Assembly (NCBI GenBank): GCA_024277285.1
Contig: JAJRVM010000302.1
Span: 1 to 33,766, forward strand
Length of the DNA: 33,766 nucleotides
Direction: 5' to 3'
Origin: Planctomycetota bacterium
Lineage (GTDB): Bacteria > Planctomycetota > Planctomycetia > Pirellulales > Pirellulaceae
The notes beneath the pieces are model-generated. The model was not told the origin of the DNA. It did not search any database and saw only the letters and a program-made list of their open reading frames with translations. This document shows positions 24,925 to 33,135 of the stretch, in pieces. The position numbers and the translations under genes are program-made. Position 1 is the first letter of the stretch, and each line of letters starts with the position of its first letter.

Positions 24925-27252
24925 ATGAATCGATTGCCCACCCTGGTGGTACTGTTCTGTGGAGTCGCCGTTGGAGTTGCCGGTTTGACCAGCACGAACC
25001 GGCTTCGTGCGGCGGGACCGGATGACCGAACCAGCGCATTTCGTCAATTGGAAGAACTGTTGCCTACCCCCAATTCGTACCGAGCTGCTTCCGGCTCGCC
25101 TGGCCATGCTTATTGGCAACAGCAGGTTGACTATGCCATCGACGTTGAATTGGACGACCAGACGCAGCAGATTCAAGGGACCGAACGAATTACCTACACC
25201 AACCGGTCCCCAGACTCATTGCAATATCTTTGGATGCAACTGGACGCCAACATTTACCGACCTGATGCCGACGCGGTATTGACTGCCCCAGCCCCATCAC
25301 TCGGCCGGACCTCTTATGGCCAGCTACAGCGCTGGCTGGCAAGGGAGACGTTTAACGGGGGAGGGAATATCACGTCGGTCACCGATGCCAAGGGCAAGCC
25401 GTTACCCCACACGATTGTAAAGACGATGATGCGAGTCGATTTGCCGACGCCGCTGGTATCGGGAGAACAATTGGTATTCGCAGTTGCTTGGAACTACCGT
25501 ATCAACGACTCGAAACTGGTTGGTGGACGTACTGGCTACGAGTTGTTCAAGGCGGATGGCAACTATATTTACGAACTGGCGCAGTGGTTTCCACGGTTGG
25601 CCCCTTACACGGATACTGCGGGTTGGCAGCACAAACAGTTTCTCGGCAGCGGCGAATTCGCGCTGGAATTCGGTGACTATCTGGTCCGCATAACGGTTCC
25701 GGCCTACCACGTCGTTGGCGCGACCGGTGTGTTGCTGAATCCCGATGAAGTGCTCAGCGCTGCCCAACGCCAGCGCCTACACCAGGCAGAATCGGCACAA
25801 CGCCCTGTGTTCGTGGTGACTCCGAAGGAGGCCAAAGCGAACGAGTTGTCCAAGTTGAAGGAAAAGAAAACATGGATCTTTCAAGCCAAGAACGTACGTG
25901 ATTTTGCGTTTGCCTCCTCACGCAAATTCATATGGGACGCGCAACTGCATCGTGTCGGTGGCAACCGAGTGATGGCCATGTCGCTCTATCCCAACGAAGG
26001 CGAACCGCTTTGGAGCCGGTACTCGACGCAGGCGATCATTCACACGCTGAATGTCTATTCGCGGTATACGTTTCCCTACCCCTATCCGGTCGCCTACAGC
26101 GTCAATGGGCCCGTCGGCGGTATGGAATATCCGATGATCTGCTTCAACGGCCCGCGTCCCAATAAGGATGGCACTTACTCGAAACGGACCAAGTACGGGC
26201 TTATTTCGGTCGTTATTCACGAGGTGGGACACAATTACTTTCCCATGATCGTCAATTCAGACGAACGGCAGTGGACCTGGATGGACGAGGGGCTCAACAC
26301 CTTTCTGCAGTTCTTGGCCGAACAGGAATGGGAGACCAATTATCCTTCCAGGCGTGGTGAGCCGCAGGATATCGTCCAATATATGCGCAGCACGACGCAA
26401 GTGCCGATCATGACAAATTCGGAATCGGTGCTGCAGTTCCACAACAATGCCTACGCCAAACCGGCCACGGCGTTGAATATCTTGCGTGAATCGATTCTCG
26501 GCCGGGAGCTGTTCGACCACGCGTTTCGCGAATACGCGCGGCGTTGGAAGTTCAAGCATCCGAATCCAGCCGATTTCTTTCGGACGATGGAAGACGCGTC
26601 GGGCGTCGATCTCGACTGGTTCTTTCGGGGCTGGTTCTACACCACCGCACACACCGATATTGCCATCGTCAAAGTGCGGCAGTACAAAATTAGCAATTCC
26701 AACCCCGATACGAAACAGCAAGTCAAGAAAGCCGAACGTGCGGCCGAGCCGAAATCGCTTACGCAACAACGCAATGTACCACTGGCGAAACGAGTCGACG
26801 CGTTTCCTGAGCTCAAGGACTTCTATAACTCTTTTGACGAACTGGCCCCGACCCCCAAGGGTCGCCAAGCCTATGACAAGATGCTGAAGAGCTTGACGGA
26901 GGAAGAACGCAAACTGTTGGCGCTACGCAAATTTTTCTACGTTGTCGACTTCGAGAATATCGGCGGGTTGGTGATGCCGATCGTGTTGAAGATCGAATTT
27001 GAAGACGGCAGTGCCAACGAGTTGCGCATCCCGGCTGAAGTCTGGCGCCGCAATAACCGAAACGTCGCCAAACTGATTGTCACGGCCAAAGTGATCAAGA
27101 GTCTTGAACTCGATCCGCATCGCGAAACGGCCGATGTCGATATCGAGAATAACTATTTTCCGCGTCGCGTGATCAAGTCGCGTTTCGAGTTGTTCAAGCA
27201 GAAAAAAAGCCAGAGCAATCCGATGCGATCGGCCCAGGCTGCCAAACAGTAG
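24925..27252 (+). CDS. Exported M1-family zinc metallopeptidase
   Basis: 775 residues. ATG 24925 was chosen because it directly precedes a signal peptide (MNRLPTLVVLFCGVAVGVAG); the TTG at 24874 is unlikely. Residues about 50-230 match the M1 N-terminal beta domain (YAIDVELDDQTQQIQGTERI). The catalytic domain has GGMEYP at about 398-403, a variant of the GxMEN exopeptidase motif, and the zinc site HEVGHNYF at 432-439. The third zinc ligand is Glu455 in WTWMDEGLNTF, at the usual distance of 18 residues. A probable catalytic Tyr lies near 510 (AYAKPATALNIL). A long C-terminal region (600-775) is not clearly M1. As the first gene of the plus-strand operon, it probably trims peptides outside the cytoplasm. 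Confidence 0.93.
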   Translation: MNRLPTLVVLFCGVAVGVAGLTSTNRLRAAGPDDRTSAFRQLEELLPTPNSYRAASGSPGHAYWQQQVDYAIDVELDDQTQQIQGTERITYTNRSPDSLQYLWMQLDANIYRPDADAVLTAPAPSLGRTSYGQLQRWLARETFNGGGNITSVTDAKGKPLPHTIVKTMMRVDLPTPLVSGEQLVFAVAWNYRINDSKLVGGRTGYELFKADGNYIYELAQWFPRLAPYTDTAGWQHKQFLGSGEFALEFGDYLVRITVPAYHVVGATGVLLNPDEVLSAAQRQRLHQAESAQRPVFVVTPKEAKANELSKLKEKKTWIFQAKNVRDFAFASSRKFIWDAQLHRVGGNRVMAMSLYPNEGEPLWSRYSTQAIIHTLNVYSRYTFPYPYPVAYSVNGPVGGMEYPMICFNGPRPNKDGTYSKRTKYGLISVVIHEVGHNYFPMIVNSDERQWTWMDEGLNTFLQFLAEQEWETNYPSRRGEPQDIVQYMRSTTQVPIMTNSESVLQFHNNAYAKPATALNILRESILGRELFDHAFREYARRWKFKHPNPADFFRTMEDASGVDLDWFFRGWFYTTAHTDIAIVKVRQYKISNSNPDTKQQVKKAERAAEPKSLTQQRNVPLAKRVDAFPELKDFYNSFDELAPTPKGRQAYDKMLKSLTEEERKLLALRKFFYVVDFENIGGLVMPIVLKIEFEDGSANELRIPAEVWRRNNRNVAKLIVTAKVIKSLELDPHRETADVDIENNYFPRRVIKSRFELFKQKKSQSNPMRSAQAAKQ

Positions 27253-27254
27253 TA

Positions 27255-27286
27255 CGACGCAGTGTGGCACGACACTCCGTGTCGTG
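27255..27286. repeat. Small palindromic (REP-like) element after the M1 peptidase gene
   Basis: The stem is CACGACA/TGTCGTG with loop CTCCG (27268-27286), right after the peptidase stop. It matches the 14721 copy over its first 17 bases and differs in the stem by a paired G-C to A-T change. No T-run follows, so it is not a standard terminator. Confidence 0.8.
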
Positions 27287-27374
27287 AGGGCAACGGTGCT
27301 TTGAAAAGACACCCATCGGCTTGTCCCATGGGTGAATAAGACTGGTAAGCTACACGTTGTCCCAGCGAATTCCA

Positions 27375-27417
27375 CTCTTCTCCTCCCCGCCGCCGGAGGC
27401 GGCGGGGAGGAGAAGAG
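27375..27417. repeat. Perfect 20-bp-stem hairpin
   Basis: Bases 27375-27394 pair perfectly with 27398-27417 around a three-base loop (GGA). The stem is very GC-rich (CCCCGCCGCC core). It lies between the M1 peptidase and the DUF6702-like gene. It has no T-run, so it is more likely a repeat element or an mRNA-stabilising or attenuating structure than a classic terminator. Confidence 0.9.
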
Positions 27418-27511
27418 GACGTTAGGGAGAAGCCGCGTTTGGCCCAATAAACTCCTTTACCAAGCGCAGACGGCTAAAGTGTTACAAAAGCTGAATGAAA
27501 AGGAAACGACC

Positions 27512-28063
27512 GTGGTCCGTTCCGTACTTGGATTGTTGTTACTGATGGTAGGCGTGCCGAGCGCTACGGCGCATCCGTTCCACGTCAGCATTGCGGAAGC
27601 CGATTTTAACGCCAAGACGGGTAAACTGGAGGTGGCGTTGCGGGTCCATCCGGCCGATTTGGAACGGGCTCTTGAAGACCGCGTTGGGCGCGCTGTGGAC
27701 CTTGACAAGACGCCCGACGTGGATCGCTTGATCACCGCTTATTTGCGTGCGGTTCTTGTGATCCAACGTGAAGGGGCCAAACCACTGAAGCTCCACTGGG
27801 TCGGCAAAGAGGTGGGGATCAAATTCGCGTGGCTTTTCTTCGAGTTCGCTTGCCCCGACGCCACGCGTCCGAACGCGAAAGGGCACTGGACGGTTACGAA
27901 CCGAATCTTCCATGCTCAGATGGCTAATCAGGTCAATACGATTACCTTTAAGCAGCAACGCGGCGAACGGTCGTTGAGTTTCACTCGCAGCCGAGCTGTG
28001 CGAAAGTTGGAATTGCCGCTTGCGGTCAAGCCAACCGTTCTCATACGGCAACCGGCACGGTAA
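27512..28063 (+). CDS. DUF6702-like exported protein
   Basis: 183 residues. The GTG at 27512 was chosen because AAGGAA lies 5-7 bases upstream and it starts a clean signal peptide (MVRSVLGLLLLMVGVPSATA). The longer frame upstream would have to translate the 20-bp hairpin. The mature start HPFHVSIAEADFNAKTGKLEV, a middle block (ITAYLRAVLVIQREGAKPLK), WVGKEVGIKFAWLFFEF and ANQVNTITF fit the DUF6702 pattern. From memory, that family often sits beside M1 peptidase genes in Bacteroidetes. Its function is unknown; a periplasmic partner of the peptidase is a fair guess. Confidence 0.72.
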   Translation: MVRSVLGLLLLMVGVPSATAHPFHVSIAEADFNAKTGKLEVALRVHPADLERALEDRVGRAVDLDKTPDVDRLITAYLRAVLVIQREGAKPLKLHWVGKEVGIKFAWLFFEFACPDATRPNAKGHWTVTNRIFHAQMANQVNTITFKQQRGERSLSFTRSRAVRKLELPLAVKPTVLIRQPAR

Positions 28064-28111
28064 CCCGAGTCACGCACACCGCTAGGCCGCAACAACTGGG
28101 ACTCGTGCCTG

Positions 28112-28879
28112 ATGATCTCTGTAGTCGGATTGACCAAAGAATTCTCGGTGGGTAGACGCAAGATCATTGCGGTCGATCAACTCTCGTTCTTCGTCGGGGC
28201 CGGTGAGGTCTATGGATTGCTCGGACCAAACGGCGCTGGCAAGACGACGACGTTGTGGATGATCCTGGGCGTGTTGCCGCCGACCAGCGGATATGCCGAA
28301 GTCGACGGGTTTCGTTCGACGGAAGTTCCAGACGCCGTGAAGGCTCGGATCGGGTTGGTGTCGGCCAGTGCGGGAGTCTACCCATGGTTGACGCCGCGCG
28401 AGACGCTGTTGTTCTTCGCCGATCTCTACAACGTCCCTCCGGACGAGGCGGTCCAGTCGCTTGAACGGATCAGTCGGATGTTGAGAATTGATGAGTTCCT
28501 CGACCAACGCTGCGCGACTCTCAGCACGGGGCAAAAACAGCGAGTGAATCTAGCACGTGCGCTGATTCATGATCCGCAGATTATGTTGCTCGACGAGCCG
28601 ACTCGAGGGCTCGATGTCCTCGGCAGCAAGATCATATTCGACTACGTTCGGCACCTGCGCGATGTCGGCAAGGCGGTGATCGTGTGCACGCACCGACTTG
28701 ACGAGGCGCAACGGTTGTGTGATCGGTTCGGGCTGCTGCACCACGGCCGTTTGTTGCACGAAGGGACATTGCAGGAATTGCGGCAACGGACCCAATGTGA
28801 CTCGTTGACGGAGATGTTTTTGCAGTTCATCGCCGATGATCAGGCGGACGCTCCATCGGAAGGAGGGGAATTGGCATGA
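28112..28879 (+). CDS. natA: ABC transporter ATPase, NatA type
   Basis: 255 residues, the ATP-binding subunit of an ABC-2 exporter. Walker [11 protein letters not shown] lies at about 39-48, the signature [15 protein letters not shown] at about 136-150, Walker [13 protein letters not shown] just after, and the switch His in CTHRLDEAQ near 194. The signature is LSTGQ rather than LSGGQ, as in many NatA proteins. The ATG at 28112 has only a weak ribosome site (CTGGGAC) 48 bases after the DUF6702-like gene. The stop overlaps the permease start by 4 bases (ATGA), so both subunits are made together. The substrate is unknown. Confidence 0.93.
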   Translation: MISVVGLTKEFSVGRRKIIAVDQLSFFVGAGEVYGLLGPNGAGKTTTLWMILGVLPPTSGYAEVDGFRSTEVPDAVKARIGLVSASAGVYPWLTPRETLLFFADLYNVPPDEAVQSLERISRMLRIDEFLDQRCATLSTGQKQRVNLARALIHDPQIMLLDEPTRGLDVLGSKIIFDYVRHLRDVGKAVIVCTHRLDEAQRLCDRFGLLHHGRLLHEGTLQELRQRTQCDSLTEMFLQFIADDQADAPSEGGELA

Positions 28880-31068
28880 AGCCGGCCGCAGACACGTCGC
28901 GCTCGCCCCAGCGTTCCACGCTGGGCCGGCTGCTCAGGCTCACACGCAAAGAGTTGCGCGAGACGTTGCGCGATCGCCGAACGGTTATCACGTTGGTGCT
29001 GATGCCGTTGTTGGTTTATCCGTTACTGAGCATTTCGTTCAATAAGTCGCTACTGCTTTCCTCCGGCCGGGTAACCAAACCGGTTTTTTCGATTGGGTTT
29101 GAATCGCAAGAGGATTTGGACGTTCTCGACAGTTTGCTTACGGAGGGGGGACGGTTGCTGGACGCCCGCAAAGGCGAAAGCGAAGACGAAGGCCAACACC
29201 GCCAAGTGCAGGTGGGTGGTCGGGCCGTGCCGATGGAAGTGCCATCCGACGAAGCGCCGGTTGAATTGCGTTGGTTCGGTGACAAGGCCTTAGAGAACCA
29301 TGTGGCCAATCTCGACGTTCATGTGGCCGTGCGGATCGTGTATGACGACGCGGGCGGCAGGCGGCAACGGCGCTTCAGTCCAATTCGATGCGAGCTGATT
29401 TATCGCGAGAGTTCACCGACAAGCACGCGCGTGATGCGGTTCATTGCCGAGCGGTTGCAGGTGGTCAATCAGGTCTCTCTGCAAAAACGCCTATTGCGCA
29501 TGCGCGCTCCGGCCGGCGTGCCGGCTCAAGTTTCCTTCAAATCGATCAGCAGCGGTAGCGGCGCGCCGTTTTCGCTGGCCACTTTGGTGCCGTTGGTCCT
29601 GATTCTGATGACCATCACCGGGTCGGTTTACCCGGCAATCGACTTGACCGCTGGCGAACGAGAGCGCGGCACGCTCGAAACGCTTATCGCCGCACCGCTC
29701 TCCCGCCTGTCGCTCTTGGTGGCAAAGTATGCCGCCGTCCTGATTGTGGCGGTGTTGACGGCGATGGTCAATCTGGTCGCGATGACCGTGACCTTGTTGA
29801 CCTCCAGCTTGGGAACGCAATTGTTTCCGGGCGGCTTGTCGCCGGTCTTGATGGTCGAAATCTTCGCCCTGATGATCCTCTTCGCCGCTTTCTTCTCAGC
29901 GATCGTGTTGGCGGTGACCAGTGTGGCACGCAGCTTCAAGGAAGCACAGGCCTATTTGATCCCCCTGATGCTGCTGGCTATCTCACCGGGCCTGCTCAGC
30001 CTGATGCCGGGGTTGCAGCTCGAGGGGCCATTGGCCATTGCCCCACTGGTCAATATTGTGCTTCTCTCACGCGACATCCTCGAGGGTACCGTTCAGCCTC
30101 CTATGGCGCTGGTGGCGATCTTTTCCACGATCGTCTACGCCGCTGCGGCGATCGCCATCGCGTCGCGAGTTTTCGGCAACGACGCACTGCTCTACGCAAG
30201 TCGCGGTAGTTGGTCGGAGATGTTTCAGCGTCCCACCACGCGCCGCGCTGCGGCAACTCCTGCCGTCACGCTCGCTTGTCTGGTCACGCTTTTCCCTTGC
30301 TTCTTTCTGCTGGCCAATCTGGCCCAAGGGACCGATCTGCCGCTGGCAACTCAACTGCATATTAACGCAGTCGTAACGACCGTCGTGTTTGGCCTCTGGC
30401 CGCTGCTGTTCGCGTTGGTCCAACGCGTGACGTTTCGATCGGCATTTCAGATTCACACTGCGCCGTGGTTTGCTTTTATCGGGGCGATGGTCTTGGGGCT
30501 GACGCTTTGGCCGTTCGCCTACGAGCTTTTCTTGCTGGGCGAATGGGCTGGCTTGGCAACGCTCGACAAGAGCCAGTTTGCGATGGCGGAAACACTGATG
30601 AAGAAATTTCAGGGGATTTCGCCTCTCGTGCTGTTGGTTACCTTGGCGGTGATCCCCGCAGTGATGGAAGAGTTCTTTTTTCGCGGTTTCCTCTTCAAAG
30701 GACTGCGCAGCCGCTTTCCGGGGGCCGCGATCATCGCCGTTACGGCGCTGTTGTTTGGCTTGTTCCATGTGCTCTCGCCCAGTGCACTGATGCCCGAAAG
30801 GTTTCTGCCCAGCACGATGCTGGGGCTGGTCCTTGGCTGGGTCTGTTACCGAAGTGGTAGTGTGATACCCGGCATGTTGCTGCATGCGTGCCATAACGGT
30901 TTGCTGCTGTTGATGGTCCAACACCAGAATGAACTCGAAAGCCGCGGGTGGGATCTGCAAAACTCGCACCATTTTCCAATCGCATGGCTCGTCGGCTTCG
31001 GCCTGGTTGCCGCGGCCGCAGTCGCGACAGTCTATTTCTCGACACGCAGATTCAAATCGACACGGTAA
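28876..31068 (+). CDS. ABC-2 permease (NatB type) fused to a CPBP intramembrane protease
   Basis: 730 residues. The N-terminal half is a NatB-like permease: a first membrane helix at about 36-58, a large outer loop to about 235, then [20 protein letters not shown], the ABC-2 motif [18 protein letters not shown] and more helices to about 430. From about 450 a CPBP (Abi/Rce1-like) protease domain follows: [14 protein letters not shown] (Glu598, Glu599, Arg603), FGLFHVLS (His631) and [10 protein letters not shown] (His670, Asn674). All the expected active-site residues are present. A joined permease/CPBP family is known in databases. This suggests that the exporter cuts or senses its substrate in the membrane. 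The start overlaps the natA stop. Confidence 0.92.
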   Translation: MKPAADTSRSPQRSTLGRLLRLTRKELRETLRDRRTVITLVLMPLLVYPLLSISFNKSLLLSSGRVTKPVFSIGFESQEDLDVLDSLLTEGGRLLDARKGESEDEGQHRQVQVGGRAVPMEVPSDEAPVELRWFGDKALENHVANLDVHVAVRIVYDDAGGRRQRRFSPIRCELIYRESSPTSTRVMRFIAERLQVVNQVSLQKRLLRMRAPAGVPAQVSFKSISSGSGAPFSLATLVPLVLILMTITGSVYPAIDLTAGERERGTLETLIAAPLSRLSLLVAKYAAVLIVAVLTAMVNLVAMTVTLLTSSLGTQLFPGGLSPVLMVEIFALMILFAAFFSAIVLAVTSVARSFKEAQAYLIPLMLLAISPGLLSLMPGLQLEGPLAIAPLVNIVLLSRDILEGTVQPPMALVAIFSTIVYAAAAIAIASRVFGNDALLYASRGSWSEMFQRPTTRRAAATPAVTLACLVTLFPCFFLLANLAQGTDLPLATQLHINAVVTTVVFGLWPLLFALVQRVTFRSAFQIHTAPWFAFIGAMVLGLTLWPFAYELFLLGEWAGLATLDKSQFAMAETLMKKFQGISPLVLLVTLAVIPAVMEEFFFRGFLFKGLRSRFPGAAIIAVTALLFGLFHVLSPSALMPERFLPSTMLGLVLGWVCYRSGSVIPGMLLHACHNGLLLLMVQHQNELESRGWDLQNSHHFPIAWLVGFGLVAAAAVATVYFSTRRFKSTR

Positions 31069-31355
31069 TCTGGTCCGAGCGTCCGTGCCACTGCTCATTC
31101 CGTACGTGTTCCAGTTTCATTCCCCCCAACAAAGCGATAAACCGACGCGTAAACGCAAACGCCAAGTTGAGCAGTGTGCAGCGTCAATCGAGCTTCTATT
31201 GGAAACCAGTTCGCCGGTTCGCACTGCGTGCAGTGTGCGGCGGTGTAATGGTTGAGCGGTTGGTAGCGCCGAATCGATCGGGTTGGCATGAGCGTCCGAG
31301 CATGCAGTGGCACACGCGTTCCGTACGTGTTCCAGTTTCATTCCCCTCAGCAATG
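31069..31355. other. Convergent spacer with a direct repeat
   Basis: This spacer separates the plus-strand exporter operon from the minus-strand exported-protein gene. It is nearly filled by two copies of a TTCCGTACGTGTTCCAGTTT block and by GTGGCAC-type palindromic sequence. No terminator with a T-run was found for either operon. Confidence 0.6.
31098..31355. repeat. Pair of direct repeats, about 28 bases identical
   Basis: Copy 1 is 31098-31125 and copy 2 is 31319-31346, identical over 28 bases that begin TTCCGTACGTGTTCCAGTTT; similarity runs on to about 31135 and 31355. GAGCGTCCG also precedes both. Copy 2 is preceded by CATGCAGTGGCACACGC (31301-31317), which is also present at 6191-6207 in the IS91 remnant. 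Confidence 0.85.
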
Positions 31356-32150
31356 CTAGTGATACAGCGGGCCACCAATGCGGCGATGTATCTCTGGCGT
31401 CGCTCGAATCACCAACGCATGCCATTGGCGGTAGTAAACGATAGAACCTGGGCCGCCGTTGACGTCCCAGAAACCGGGCGAGATCGTGCGCTGGATCAGT
31501 TCGACTAACGCAGCGCCCGCATCGACGGCCGCTCCACCCGCCGTGCCCGTCGGTTTTCCCTTCTGGGTTCCCTTTGTCATATCACGTTGGGCCATATCAC
31601 GTTGGGAGCCGCTGGCGGTGCCAGCCGCGCGCACGTTGCTCTGCACGGAATCGCCGGATCGGGAGCGCGGTTGTTCGTCTCTATCGGCTGCTAGGGTAGC
31701 GCCTTGGGGCTCAGTACCCCGTTTTCTAACGCGCAGTCTATCCGTACCCGGCGAACGTGTCCGTTTGTGGCTCGCGAGTTCGCGTTCAAGACGTTTTTGG
31801 ATCTTCAGCAACCGGCTGCGCAATTTGACTCGGTAGCCCTCCAACGCTTCACTGGATGGCAACCGCGGGTCGCGCGTGATACGGCCGTACAGCTTTGTCA
31901 ACTCGACGACCGTCAGGTTCCAGGCCGTTCGCTCTTCGCTAATTCGATCGATGCCAGTCCGATCGATGCCAGTCTGCTTGCCAGTAACCGCCTCGTTACG
32001 CAATTGTCGACGCAGCTCTTTGTGGATTTCAAATAATGGCTGCGGCCTGGCTGCCAGCGCGTTCGCAGCAGCGATCTCGGTGGGAGCACCGTTCCTGGTG
32101 GGCACTTCGGGCGCACCGGCCAGCACCACACACAGAATAAAAACAGTCAT
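31356..32150 (-). CDS. Exported coiled-coil protein with a C-terminal N0/STN-like motif
   Basis: 264 residues. ATG 32150 was chosen because GGAG lies 7 bases upstream and it starts a short signal peptide (MTVFILCVVLAGAPEVP). The middle (about 70-150) is charged and helical (KLYGRITRDPRLPSSEALEG, RSRLLKIQKRLEREL). Then comes a disordered Thr/Gly/Arg-rich region. The C-terminus reads LVELIQRTISPGFWDVNGG, PGSIVYYRQWHALVIRATPE, IHRRIGG. From memory this TI-P--W---GG-GSI...LVI--T---H--I pattern recurs at the end of many planctomycete proteins and resembles STN/N0 domains of secretins. The function is unknown. Two short in-frame duplications (TGIDR and RDM/AQ) come from 14-15-bp repeats. Confidence 0.7.
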   Translation of the reverse strand: MTVFILCVVLAGAPEVPTRNGAPTEIAAANALAARPQPLFEIHKELRRQLRNEAVTGKQTGIDRTGIDRISEERTAWNLTVVELTKLYGRITRDPRLPSSEALEGYRVKLRSRLLKIQKRLERELASHKRTRSPGTDRLRVRKRGTEPQGATLAADRDEQPRSRSGDSVQSNVRAAGTASGSQRDMAQRDMTKGTQKGKPTGTAGGAAVDAGAALVELIQRTISPGFWDVNGGPGSIVYYRQWHALVIRATPEIHRRIGGPLYH

Positions 32151-32466
32151 GCTGTTTCTCCAACTCCTCTTTGGCGCCTTGCCCGCGACCGTAGCAGTAG
32201 GGATGTGGTCAGTGTAACGTTCTCGTTGGTTTCGAGCAACGAAAAAAACACAGCCCGCCGATTGGGATTCCACAAACCGGTATGGCAAAGCTCCCCCTTT
32301 TTCGACACAAACGCGGTTGCCAGCGGGATCGTTCCACTCGAGCCATGCTTGGCTGGCTACTGGCTTTCCGTTTTCAAGAGGATGGTGGATTACGGACTGG
32401 AGGCTATGTCACCATAAGACTCGTCGTCCCTGGAAAAGATTCTCGGTCCCTACACTGGCTACGGTG

Positions 32467-33135
32467 CTATGCGTTGAGCTGAGAACTGGACCGTTCCGAG
32501 CGTGTGAACAACTGGTTCAGCCAACGTTGGTGCCAAAGGACGGCGGCAACCAGGCAAGCGATCGCGGCACCGGCAAACGTGTCGCTTACGAAGTGAGCGC
32601 CCGATTCGATGCGTTGCACCATCGCCAACATGGCGTAGAATGCGAACAGCCAGCGGCCACGAGGGTAGAGCCACGCCAGACCGAAGGCCAGGCCGACGGC
32701 TGTGGCGCTGTGCCCGGAAGGAAAAGATTGAATGTCCCGACCGGCAAGTTGGTGAAGCTCGGCATACCGTTGTGCGCCACCCGCAAGAAAAGTTTGCCAC
32801 ACGTCCCCCGTCAGATTGCAGACGTTGGGGCGCAGGCGTGGCAGCAGTTGCTTTGACAATTGCGCGATCAACCCCGCGCCATACGCGCAAGTGGCTACGC
32901 GCGCCAGGTTTCGACGATGGGCTGGGTCCAGGACGGCTACCGCGAGCAGAATCAGTGCCACTCCCGTGCCATGGGCGAATACTTCGGAAACCGTGAACAG
33001 CTTCCGCAGGTCGCCCGGCATGCCGCCATTTGCAACATAGCGCGCGATCTGCATGTCCACCGATAGAGCTGCAGCCGAGCCAATGGCGAAAATGGCTGCC
33101 AACCAATAGGTATTGCGACGCGTCTCGACAAGCAT
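32467..33135 (-). CDS. PAP2-family membrane phosphatase
   Basis: 222 residues with about six membrane helices. The three acid-phosphatase motifs are complete: KQLLPRLRP at 95-103 (K-x6-RP), SFPSGHSA with PSGH at 139-142, and R175-x5-H181-x3-D185 (the usual Ser before Arg is Gln). Such enzymes remove phosphate from lipid substrates such as undecaprenyl diphosphate, phosphatidic acid or phosphatidylglycerol phosphate. The exact substrate cannot be read from the sequence. The ATG at 33135 has no strong ribosome site. The gene appears to be alone: the next gene lies more than 300 bases downstream. Confidence 0.92.
   Translation of the reverse strand: MLVETRRNTYWLAAIFAIGSAAALSVDMQIARYVANGGMPGDLRKLFTVSEVFAHGTGVALILLAVAVLDPAHRRNLARVATCAYGAGLIAQLSKQLLPRLRPNVCNLTGDVWQTFLAGGAQRYAELHQLAGRDIQSFPSGHSATAVGLAFGLAWLYPRGRWLFAFYAMLAMVQRIESGAHFVSDTFAGAAIACLVAAVLWHQRWLNQLFTRSERSSSQLNA

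Noticed and set aside
27332..27511. Longer N-terminus for the DUF6702-like protein
   Set aside because: It would translate the 20-bp hairpin and put about 60 residues before an obvious signal peptide. The GTG at 27512 has a good ribosome site.
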